DNA from: Limisphaerales bacterium
Lineage (GTDB): Bacteria; Verrucomicrobiota; Verrucomicrobiia; Limisphaerales; UBA11358
DNA length: 13,550 bases
NCBI GenBank assembly: GCA_003133815.1
Contig: PKZR01000184.1
Span: 1 to 13,550, forward strand
Direction of reading: 5' to 3'
Shown piece by piece: positions 1 through 6,271 of the stretch (positions within the stretch are counted from its first letter, which is position 1; each line of letters starts with the position of its first letter). The position numbers and the translations under genes were made by a program. Below the pieces are notes generated by a model. The model had not been told where the DNA came from, did no database searches, and saw nothing but the letters and a program-made list of their open reading frames with translations.

Positions 1-1271
1 TTTCGAGCATGACGGTGATGTGTGACGTGATGATGCTCGCCTTCTGGGTCTGGTCGGTCATTTTCTGGACCGAGGGAATTGGAAAAAATGATTTCCGAAA
101 ATTATCCGTCGCCGGGCTGCTGATCGCGCTCGCCACACTGCCAAAATATTATGGCGTGTGCCTCATCCCGCTGCTGGCCGCATACAGCCTGGTTGAAACC
201 CGGGGACTTGGGCGATGGGCGGCGTGCCTGGTGATTCCGCTGGCCGCCTTGTGCGCCTATCAATGGACGACACACTCGCTTTACGGCCTCGCGATGTTGT
301 CCGACGCGGTGGAATACGCCGGCTATGAGCGGGGAATTACGGGGATTTCCGGGATGTCCACCTTGCTGACCGCGCTGACGTTCACTGGCGGGTGCGTGGC
401 CGTGGCGGTTTTCTTCATGCCACTGCTGTGGCGGACAAGAACACTGGTGGTGTTTGGCACGACTGCTATTTTGATAGCCGCCGCGCTTTTTTTCGAGGGA
501 GCAAAGCTGGAAAAATATATTTCCACCGATGCTACGTCCGCGACGTTCATGGAAATACAAATCATTTTTTGGGCGGTCGGCGGAATCGGCGTGCTGGCGC
601 TGGCCATCGAAAATCTTTGGCGCCAGCGCGACTCTGTGGTGTGGCTTCTGGCGTTATGGGTGTTCGGAACCTTTTTATTCGCGTCAGTCTTTAATTGGAC
701 GGTCAACGGCCGTTCTATTTTGCCAATGGTTCCGGCGGTCGCGATTTTGATCGTCCGCCGGTTGGAACGAAATTCCGTGGCCGGTTGGAAATTGCCAAAG
801 ATTGCGGTGCCAGTTTCGCTCGCCGTAAGCGCGGCTCTCGCACTGCTGGTGGCGCGGGCGGATTATTGTTTCGCCGTGGCCACGCGCCAGACCGCCGTGC
901 AAACTTTCGCCAGATTTGGAAATGAACAAAAGAATTTTTGGTTCGAGGGGCATTGGGGTTTTCAATATTACATGGAATCGCTCGGTTTCGCGGCGCTTGA
1001 TGTGCAACGCTCGCCGATAAAACCGGGAAACATCCTCGCATTGCCTGAAAACAACACTGGCATCGCGCCGCCAAACCCGGACGCCACCGCCAGGCAGGAG
1101 TCCATTAAAGTTTCCGGCCCCAGTTATCTCGCAACGATGAACGTGCAGGTGGCCGCCGGCTTTTACGCGTCGCTGCGCGGGCCGCTGCCGTTTGCATTCG
1201 GCAAAGTGCCGCCCGAAAGCGTGCTTTTATATTTCCTGAAGACGAACGGTCCGGTGCCGCCAAAAAATTAA
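1..1271 (+). CDS. GT39/ArnT-like membrane glycosyltransferase, 5' end missing
   Basis: This is the C-terminal part of a polytopic membrane protein. The frame is open to the left edge (codons from base 3), so the true start lies outside the window and the ATG at 9 is probably internal. The visible start, VMCDVMMLAFWVWSVIFW, resembles the helix of dolichyl-phosphate-mannose/ArnT-type glycosyltransferases (GT39, PMT_2) that follows the first periplasmic loop. The catalytic-Asp region of that loop would be off-window. About nine hydrophobic segments follow (roughly residues 7-21, 33-60, 70-85, 116-140, 145-161, 184-200, 210-230, 236-250 and 265-285 from the ATG). NGRSILPMVPA resembles the family's late 'R-Y-L-L-P' helix. 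A soluble tail of about 135 residues holds FEGHWGFQYYM. The expected role is transfer of a sugar from a polyprenyl-phosphate donor on the periplasmic side; the substrate is unknown. The stop codon overlaps the convergent lipoprotein stop in a shared TTAA. Confidence 0.8.
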   Translation, partial: SSMTVMCDVMMLAFWVWSVIFWTEGIGKNDFRKLSVAGLLIALATLPKYYGVCLIPLLAAYSLVETRGLGRWAACLVIPLAALCAYQWTTHSLYGLAMLSDAVEYAGYERGITGISGMSTLLTALTFTGGCVAVAVFFMPLLWRTRTLVVFGTTAILIAAALFFEGAKLEKYISTDATSATFMEIQIIFWAVGGIGVLALAIENLWRQRDSVVWLLALWVFGTFLFASVFNWTVNGRSILPMVPAVAILIVRRLERNSVAGWKLPKIAVPVSLAVSAALALLVARADYCFAVATRQTAVQTFARFGNEQKNFWFEGHWGFQYYMESLGFAALDVQRSPIKPGNILALPENNTGIAPPNPDATARQESIKVSGPSYLATMNVQVAAGFYASLRGPLPFAFGKVPPESVLLYFLKTNGPVPPKN

Positions 1272-1645
1272 GGGGAATTCGTCGCCGGGCTTGTCTCTTC
1301 CCTCATCGTTTTGACAGTCCATGTGTTGGTGTCATAAACAAGCTTATAGCCGAGCGGCACGACGGGAATTTTTGCAAGGTATTCCGGAACCATCTCCTGC
1401 AGATCTTTCGGATAATGCCCTTCCGAGGCGTTGAACATCTGGATGTCCTGGTTGACATACGAAACATCAATGACATTTTCAGAATATTTCTTCGCCTGCA
1501 CCACCGCGCCGACATAATTCAACGGCGCGTCCACCACGTTTGAAACCGCATTGTAGGCTTGCGTGGCTTTCTTTGAACTGTCGCCGCAGCCGGCCAGAAA
1601 CATCGCCGCCACGATTGGAAGAAAAAGACAACTGATAGTTTTCAT
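1268..1645 (-). CDS. small lipoprotein of unknown function
   Basis: The 125-residue product starts with a clear lipoprotein signal: MKT, a hydrophobic core, then the lipobox LAGC with the lipidated Cys at residue 20. It should therefore be anchored in a membrane facing the periplasm. The mature part has a segment around VDAPLNYVGAVVQAKKY, then a stretch resembling FN-x-x-EG-x-YP-KDLQEMVPEYLAKIP and GYKLVYD. That second stretch recalls the C-terminal fold of type II secretion pseudopilin-like proteins (a short acidic/aromatic repeat with 'P-x-DL-x-EL'), but there is no N-terminal pilin helix. I do not know its function. It lies 44 bases downstream of recG on the same strand and has its own possible promoter in that gap (see 1652-1679), so it may be transcribed alone. 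Its stop overlaps the convergent upstream gene by four bases. Confidence 0.8.
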   Translation of the reverse strand: MKTISCLFLPIVAAMFLAGCGDSSKKATQAYNAVSNVVDAPLNYVGAVVQAKKYSENVIDVSYVNQDIQMFNASEGHYPKDLQEMVPEYLAKIPVVPLGYKLVYDTNTWTVKTMREETSPATNSP

Positions 1646-1651
1646 GCCGCA

Positions 1652-1679
1652 AATCTAATCCCGGTAAACTTCAAGTCAA
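1652..1679 (-). promoter_or_regulatory. possible promoter of the lipoprotein gene, giving a leaderless mRNA
   Basis: Read on the minus strand, TTGACT (1679-1674) is followed after 16 bases by TAGATT (1657-1652). These match the sigma-70 consensus hexamers at 5/6 and 4/6 positions. With standard spacing, transcription would start at base 1645, the A of the lipoprotein ATG. That predicts a message with no leader, which fits the absence of a Shine-Dalgarno sequence. Found by eye and not tested. Confidence 0.35.
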
Positions 1680-1689
1680 ACCACAACTT

Positions 1690-3684
1690 TTATCCTCGCC
1701 GACCCATTTCGCCGGTTAAAAATCCCGCTGCCAAATCCCGCGCCTGCCGGATCAAATCCAAATCCTCCGCCAGATTGCCAAAACGGAATTTCGGCAGGCC
1801 GCTCTGCTGCTGGCCAAGCAACTCGCCCGGCCCGCGCAATTTCAAATCCGCCTCCGCGATTTTGAAACCGTCGTTGGTCTCCTCCAAAATTTTCAAACGC
1901 CCCCGCGCCTCCGTGTTTTTTGCATCCGAAATCAAAATGCAAAACGATTCATGCGCCCCGCGTCCGATGCGCCCGCGCAACTGGTGCAACTGCGCCAACC
2001 CGAACGCCTCCGCATTTTCAACCAACATGACCGTCGCGTTCGGCACATCCACGCCAACTTCAATCAACGAAGTTGAAAGCAGAACGCTGATTTTGTTCGC
2101 GCGAAAATCGGCCATTACATTTTCCTTTTCAGCAGGTTTCAGCCGCCCGTGCAGCAGCCCGACGCGAGACGGCGCGAGCAGCTTTTTCAAATTTTCAAAT
2201 TCCACCGCGACCGCCTTCAGTTCCTTCATTCCTGAATCTTCCACGCGCGGATAGACGACATAAGCCTGGCGTCCGCCGGAAAGTTTCTCGCGGATAAAGT
2301 CCAATACCTTCGCCAATTTATCCGTCGCGCGGACAAAAGTTTTTATCTCGCCGCGCCCACCCGGTAATTCGTCAATCACCGAAATATCCAGATCCCCGTA
2401 AAGCGTCAGCCCAAGCGTGCGCGGAATCGGCGTCGCCGTCATCACGAGCAGGTGCGGGTAAATCCCCTTGCGAACCAATTGTTCGCGCTGCGCGACACCG
2501 AATTTGTGCTGCTCGTCAATGATGACAAGGCCGAGGTTTTCAATTGTAAAACCGGATTCAATCAACGCGTGCGTTCCAATGAACAGACTTTGGACTTTGA
2601 ACTTTGGACTTTGGACAATTTTCCGGCTGCCGGTTTGCAATTCCACTTTGATACCGAGCGGCTCAAACCATTTCTGGAAATTCCTAAAATGTTGCTCCGC
2701 CAAAATTTCCGTCGGTGCCATCAGCGTAACATTGAAACCGCTTTCCAAAGCCATGAGCGCGGAACAGGCGGCTACGGCGGTTTTTCCAGAGCCGACATCG
2801 CCTTGCAACAAACGCCTCATCGGATGCGCGCCGCCCATGTCCGCCCTGATTTCACGCAGCACGTTCGTCTGCGCGGCGGTCAATTTGAAACCGAGCCGCG
2901 CCAGAAAAGGTTTCATCAGCCGGTTATCGCCGCCGCACGACAACGCTTTTGTTCGCGCCTCAAAATTCTTCCGGCGCGACTGGATTTGCACTTGCAGTTT
3001 CACGAACTCATCCAGCGCCAGTCTTCGCCGGGCGATTTCCACATCCGTTATTTCCTCTGGAAAATGAATCATGCGAACTGCATTCGGTCGTGAAGGCAGT
3101 AATTTTAAGTCTGGAGCCGGCTTCGGCTCGGTGATTTCTGCTTCAAATTTCCCCAGCGCACGCCAGATCAACCCTCGCAACCAGCGCTGCGGCAAGCCTT
3201 CTGTCAGCGGATAAACCGGCGCAATATGGTTGATATGGATAAAACTTTCTTCGCCGCCCTCGATGACCTCGGTTTCGGGATGATCCATCGTGCGCGGTTT
3301 GATCTCCTTCAATTTTCCGAAAACGAAAATCTCGTCGCCCATCGCAAAATAATTTTCCATGAACGGCAGGTTCCACCATCGGCAATGCAGCCGCGCGCTG
3401 CCATCATCAAGAATGATTTCAAAAACGGATTTATTCCCGCCGCGAAAGCGTTTGAGTCCGAGTGCGACAATTTTTCCGCGCGCCGTGAATGCCTCGTCTT
3501 TGGTGAGTTCGGAAATTTTTCGGAAATGGCGGCGATCTTCATAACGCTTCGGCCGGTGCAGCAACAGGTCTTCGATCGTAAAAATTTCCAGCCGCGCAAG
3601 TTGCATCGCGCGCTCCACACCAACACCCCAAAGCGAAGAAACAGGATTTTTCAACGCAGATATATTGATTTCAGGCATCGGCAT
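1690..3684 (-). CDS. recG: ATP-dependent DNA helicase RecG
   Basis: RecG is a superfamily 2 helicase that remodels stalled replication forks and branched recombination intermediates. With the ATG at 3684 the product is 664 residues, close to the usual 670-700. Residues 5-200 form the wedge/OB-fold part that grips branched DNA (for example GVGVERA, LLLHRPKRYED). The helicase core has Walker A GDVGSGKT (295-302), MAPTEILAEQH (322-332), Walker B IIDEQHKFGV (388-397), MTATPIPRTLGL (415-426), LLHGRLKP (510-517), STSLIEVGVDVP (537-548) and HQLRGRIGRG (567-576). The RecG-specific C-terminus follows (ADLKLRGPGELLGQQQSG). The start at 3684 fits the family N-terminus; an in-frame start at 3726 would add 14 unconserved residues, and 3678 is also possible. 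One oddity is a tandem heptamer repeat encoding VQSPKFKVQS (357-366) just before IGTHALIESG. The gene diverges from the permease gene with a 66-base gap. Confidence 0.97.
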   Translation of the reverse strand: MPMPEINISALKNPVSSLWGVGVERAMQLARLEIFTIEDLLLHRPKRYEDRRHFRKISELTKDEAFTARGKIVALGLKRFRGGNKSVFEIILDDGSARLHCRWWNLPFMENYFAMGDEIFVFGKLKEIKPRTMDHPETEVIEGGEESFIHINHIAPVYPLTEGLPQRWLRGLIWRALGKFEAEITEPKPAPDLKLLPSRPNAVRMIHFPEEITDVEIARRRLALDEFVKLQVQIQSRRKNFEARTKALSCGGDNRLMKPFLARLGFKLTAAQTNVLREIRADMGGAHPMRRLLQGDVGSGKTAVAACSALMALESGFNVTLMAPTEILAEQHFRNFQKWFEPLGIKVELQTGSRKIVQSPKFKVQSLFIGTHALIESGFTIENLGLVIIDEQHKFGVAQREQLVRKGIYPHLLVMTATPIPRTLGLTLYGDLDISVIDELPGGRGEIKTFVRATDKLAKVLDFIREKLSGGRQAYVVYPRVEDSGMKELKAVAVEFENLKKLLAPSRVGLLHGRLKPAEKENVMADFRANKISVLLSTSLIEVGVDVPNATVMLVENAEAFGLAQLHQLRGRIGRGAHESFCILISDAKNTEARGRLKILEETNDGFKIAEADLKLRGPGELLGQQQSGLPKFRFGNLAEDLDLIRQARDLAAGFLTGEMGRRG
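2586..2616 (-). repeat. in-frame heptamer tandem repeat inside recG (GTCCAAA type)
   Basis: On the plus strand the units are GACTTTG (2586-2592), GACTTTG (2593-2599), AACTTTG (2600-2606), GACTTTG (2607-2613) and a partial GAC (2614-2616). There are four full units with one mismatch. On the coding strand this reads as repeats of GTCCAAA and encodes VQSPKFKVQS in RecG. Related heptamer arrays are known from cyanobacteria (short tandemly repeated repetitive sequences), and I recall similar GTCCAAA arrays in verrucomicrobial genomes. A 7-base unit breaks the reading frame unless the net change is a multiple of three. Confidence 0.85.
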
Positions 3685-3691
3685 CACCCGA

Positions 3692-3720
3692 ACGATACAA
3701 ATAGAGAAATTTTGCTTCAA
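3692..3720 (-). promoter_or_regulatory. possible recG promoter with almost no leader
   Basis: On the minus strand, TTGAAG (3720-3715) and TATCGT (3697-3692) are separated by exactly 17 bases. Each matches 4 of 6 sigma-70 consensus positions. The predicted start of transcription, near 3685, is one base upstream of the recG ATG at 3684. This is weak alone, but it has the same geometry as the lipoprotein promoter candidate. Confidence 0.3.
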
Positions 3721-3748
3721 CGCCAAAGCTTTGCAGCTATCTTTGGCG
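3721..3748. promoter_or_regulatory. perfect 8-bp inverted repeat between recG and the permease gene
   Basis: CGCCAAAG (3721-3728) and CTTTGGCG (3741-3748) are exact reverse complements separated by 12 bases. The second arm ends two bases before the probable GTG start of the permease gene (3751), exactly where a ribosome binding site would be. It could be an operator shared by the divergent genes, or an RNA hairpin limiting translation of the permease. No Shine-Dalgarno sequence is visible. The structure is seen directly; its role is inferred. Confidence 0.5.
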
Positions 3749-3750
3749 CA

Positions 3751-5463
3751 GTGTCCGAAATAATATTCAAAAACTCGCCGCTCTGGCTGCTCGTGCGAGT
3801 CAACGCAGTTTCAAGCTGGCGGAAACTTCTGGCAACACGCAAACAATCGCGCCTGCTCACGAGCCTCATCGGGTCGTTTATCGTCGGTTATCTCGTCCTA
3901 TCGTTCGTGCTGTTTTATCACGGGCTGCTGTTCATGGCTAAATTCCCCGGCCTCGGTGCTGTGCTGACGGAGCGGCTGATGTTTGTGCTGTTCGCGTTTC
4001 TCTTCGCGCTGCTACTGTTGAGCAACCTCGTCATCAGTTACACAAACCTTTTTCGCAACCGCGAAACGGCTTTTCTCCTCACGCTGCCGGTCCCGGCGCA
4101 AACCATTTTCCGCTGGAAATTCATCGAATCAACCATGCTCGCGTCGTGGGCATTTTTGTTTTTGATTGCACCGCTGCTGGCGGCGTTCGGCCTCGTGCGC
4201 GGTGTGCCGTGGCATTTTTATCTAGTCACGCTCGTTTTAATCGGGCTGTTCATCGTGCTGCCGGGTGTGATTGGCGCGGCGCTGGCCATCGTCATCGGCA
4301 GGTTTTTGGACCGGCGAAATTTTCAGATTGCCATCGTCGGGACCGCCGTCGCGCTGCTTGCCTTCGCATCATTCTGGTGGAAAACGCAGGCCGTGGACGA
4401 CGATCTGCTCGACAAGCGAACGCTTGAAGCACTTGATCAGTTGCTTGCCAAGACGCGCTTCACAATGTTTCCTTTTCTTCCAAGTTACTGGCTCTCGTCG
4501 GCGGTGCTTCAATGGGCGGAGGGCATTTTTCGCGGCGCGGGGTTTTTCGCGGCGGTGCTGCTGAGCAACACGCTGTTCTTCGGCGGCATAGCGTTCACTC
4601 AATTTGGAAACATTTTCTACGACACGGCGTCGGCGGTGCAAAGCCGCGCAGGCAGCGCTTTCAAAATCAATTTTCTTCGCGCGCAAAAAACTTCAGGCCA
4701 TTCCGCCGGCCAGCTCGAAAAAATTTCCGCAAGATTTTTCTGGCTCGACCGGGACACCCGCGCTCTCGCGATCAAGGACATCCGCATGTTCTGGCGCGAC
4801 ACAACGCAATGGGGGCAGTCCGTGATGCTCTTCGGGCTGCTCGGCGTCTACATCATCAACCTGCGCAATTTCACCCATGAACTCACAAGTCCGTTCTGGG
4901 TCAACCTCGTCGCCTATCTGAACCTCGGCGCTTGCTCACTGAACCTGGCGACGCTCACGACACGGTTTGTTTTCCCCCAATTTTCGCTTGAAGGCCACAG
5001 GCTTTGGATCATCGGAATGTCGCCAATGGGACTGGCTCGCGTCGTGAAGGTAAAATACTGGCTGGCCAGTTTTGCATCGCTGCTCGCCACATTGAGCCTC
5101 ATCACGCTCTCTTGCTGGCTGCTAAAAATGACGTGGGACCGCATCGCATTTTTCGGCGCGGTCGTGGTCGTGATGACCTTCGCGCTAAACGGCCTGGCCA
5201 CAGGCCTAGGAGTTTTGTATCCAAACCTGAAGGAGACAAACCCCGGTAAAATCGTCAGCGGTTTTGGCGGTACGCTATGCCTCGTCTTAAGTTCGGTTTA
5301 TATTTTTGCATCCATCGGGCTGCTGGTTTTCGGCACGATGGGATTGCATGGCCACGCAAGCTGGGCGATTGAAAGCATCGTAGGCTTTGTTTCAGTTTCG
5401 TTTGCGATCGGCTGGTTGCCGCTGAAATACGGATTGCGGCAACTGAAAAATTTCGAGGTTTGA
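3751..5463 (+). CDS. ABC-2-like exporter permease (ABC_tran_2 type)
   Basis: The 570-residue product is an integral membrane protein with about 11-12 hydrophobic segments in two halves (roughly 36-60, 75-98, 128-148, 157-183, 190-210, 262-282; then 355-370, 385-402, 436-458, 465-485, 505-530, 538-556). The halves are separated by a polar stretch (285-350). Conserved-looking pieces are LLTLPVPAQTIFRWKFIES (110-128), FPQFSLEGHRLWIIGMSP (408-425) and ETNPGKIVSGFGGTL (495-509). These match what I recall of the putative ABC exporter permease family ABC_tran_2. It would need a separate ATPase, and none lies in the window. I chose GTG 3751 because MSEIIFKNSPLWLLVRV fits a normal N-terminus. The frame stays open upstream to 3226, but that part is antisense to recG. 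GTG 3793 is an alternative start. Confidence 0.8.
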   Translation: MSEIIFKNSPLWLLVRVNAVSSWRKLLATRKQSRLLTSLIGSFIVGYLVLSFVLFYHGLLFMAKFPGLGAVLTERLMFVLFAFLFALLLLSNLVISYTNLFRNRETAFLLTLPVPAQTIFRWKFIESTMLASWAFLFLIAPLLAAFGLVRGVPWHFYLVTLVLIGLFIVLPGVIGAALAIVIGRFLDRRNFQIAIVGTAVALLAFASFWWKTQAVDDDLLDKRTLEALDQLLAKTRFTMFPFLPSYWLSSAVLQWAEGIFRGAGFFAAVLLSNTLFFGGIAFTQFGNIFYDTASAVQSRAGSAFKINFLRAQKTSGHSAGQLEKISARFFWLDRDTRALAIKDIRMFWRDTTQWGQSVMLFGLLGVYIINLRNFTHELTSPFWVNLVAYLNLGACSLNLATLTTRFVFPQFSLEGHRLWIIGMSPMGLARVVKVKYWLASFASLLATLSLITLSCWLLKMTWDRIAFFGAVVVVMTFALNGLATGLGVLYPNLKETNPGKIVSGFGGTLCLVLSSVYIFASIGLLVFGTMGLHGHASWAIESIVGFVSVSFAIGWLPLKYGLRQLKNFEV

Positions 5464-5502
5464 TTTTGTTTAACCTAGACAGGGAAGTTCAACCTATTCT
5501 TC

Positions 5503-6159
5503 CTATGATTTACGCGTAAGCTTCTCCAGCATGTCGAACAAAACGGGCGGGCTCGCCAGATGCGCTTCCTTGCTGTCATGAGAAATCAACCCGAAACCCT
5601 CGCCATAAACCGGGCCATTGACGACGCATAAATCCGTCCGATTATCTGCAATCTGTTTCCGTCCGGCAGCAATGGCGTCAGCCCGTTTGCCTTCCGCCTC
5701 GAATTTCCAGCCGACGATCTTGGTCTTAGGAAACCAGCCGCGGAGTTCAGCCAGGATTTTCGGAGTCGGCACAAGTTCGACGATCAATTTTCCACGCTGT
5801 GTGAAAATCTTTTTTCCACCCTTCAACTCCGCCATCTTGCCAGACTCGTCCGTCGCGAAAATTTTGCCAAACGCATAATCGCTCACTGCCGCCGCATGAA
5901 AAATTGCGTCCACTTTTTTGCCCGAAAATGATTTCATTTTTGCGCGCAAATCCGCCGTCGTGAAAAAGACCTCCACACGCTGCGCCATACGCTCGCCGTG
6001 ATGTGTTGCCATCTCGCCAATGAGCAGAACCACCTTATGACCGCGCGCGGCAAGAAAATTGGCGAGCTCCGTGCCCAGACGCCCGGTGGAAAAATTTGTA
6101 AGCCGGCGGACTTCGTCCAGCGGCTCAAATGTAGGCCCGGCGGTGACGATGCAGTTCAT
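5503..6159 (-). CDS. coaB: phosphopantothenate-cysteine ligase, stand-alone CoaB
   Basis: The product joins 4'-phosphopantothenate to cysteine, the second step of coenzyme A synthesis from pantothenate, in the cytoplasm. The 218 residues correspond to the DFP C-terminal domain alone; in many bacteria this is fused behind the CoaC flavoprotein decarboxylase. Visible motifs are IVTAGPTFEPLDEVR (4-18), NFSTGRLG (22-29) for the nucleotide-binding loop, HAAAVSDY (88-95), a KGGKKI stretch (113-118) near the usual catalytic Lys, VELVPTPKIL (127-136), VGWKFEAE (149-156) and VVNGPVYGEGFG (179-190). Canonical enzymes read K-N-P-D-I-L and VGFAAET at two of these places, so this is a divergent subfamily. 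A separate CoaC should be encoded elsewhere. ATG 6159 fits the family start; a TTG at 6171 would add four residues. It diverges from the Hsp70 gene and converges on the permease gene. Confidence 0.85.
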   Translation of the reverse strand: MNCIVTAGPTFEPLDEVRRLTNFSTGRLGTELANFLAARGHKVVLLIGEMATHHGERMAQRVEVFFTTADLRAKMKSFSGKKVDAIFHAAAVSDYAFGKIFATDESGKMAELKGGKKIFTQRGKLIVELVPTPKILAELRGWFPKTKIVGWKFEAEGKRADAIAAGRKQIADNRTDLCVVNGPVYGEGFGLISHDSKEAHLASPPVLFDMLEKLTRKS

Positions 6160-6160
6160 G

Positions 6161-6230
6161 TTGCAACTCAAGATTCAGCCTGTTCAACTCCGGTTGCAAG
6201 CCAAAGCTTGAACTCAAAATTGAAAAGTTC
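6161..6230. promoter_or_regulatory. divergent coaB-hsp70 spacer with several short inverted repeats
   Basis: The gap between the coaB ATG and the Hsp70 gene contains TTGCAAC (6161-6167) with GTTGCAA (6193-6199), GTTCAA (6182-6187) with TTGAAC (6208-6213), CAAGC-CAAA-GCTTG (6197-6210), and GAACT (6210-6214) with AGTTC (6226-6230). The pairs overlap, so they cannot all fold at once. No CIRCE element (TTAGCACTC with GAGTGCTAA), the classic heat-shock operator, is present, and I find no good sigma-70 promoter. Both genes must start from here, so control signals are expected, but I cannot identify them. Confidence 0.35.
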
Positions 6231-6271
6231 GTGTTCATTCGCCTCCATTCATGGTTCAATCTGCGCCGCAC

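Noticed and set aside
2452..3093. Long plus-strand open frame (213 codons) opposite recG
   Set aside because: It lies wholly antisense to a clear RecG coding region, and its product is rich in Arg/Gln/His with no domain pattern, as expected from an antisense shadow.
3226..3750. Upstream extension of the permease frame by 175 codons
   Set aside because: It is antisense to the recG 5' half and has no hydrophobic or family-like sequence. Permease-like protein begins only at about 3751, so the extension is chance openness.
5482..5504. Hairpin GGGAAG / CTTCCT between the permease and coaB stops as a terminator
   Set aside because: The stem is only six pairs including a G-T, the loop is 11 bases, it overlaps the coaB stop, and no T-run follows on either strand.
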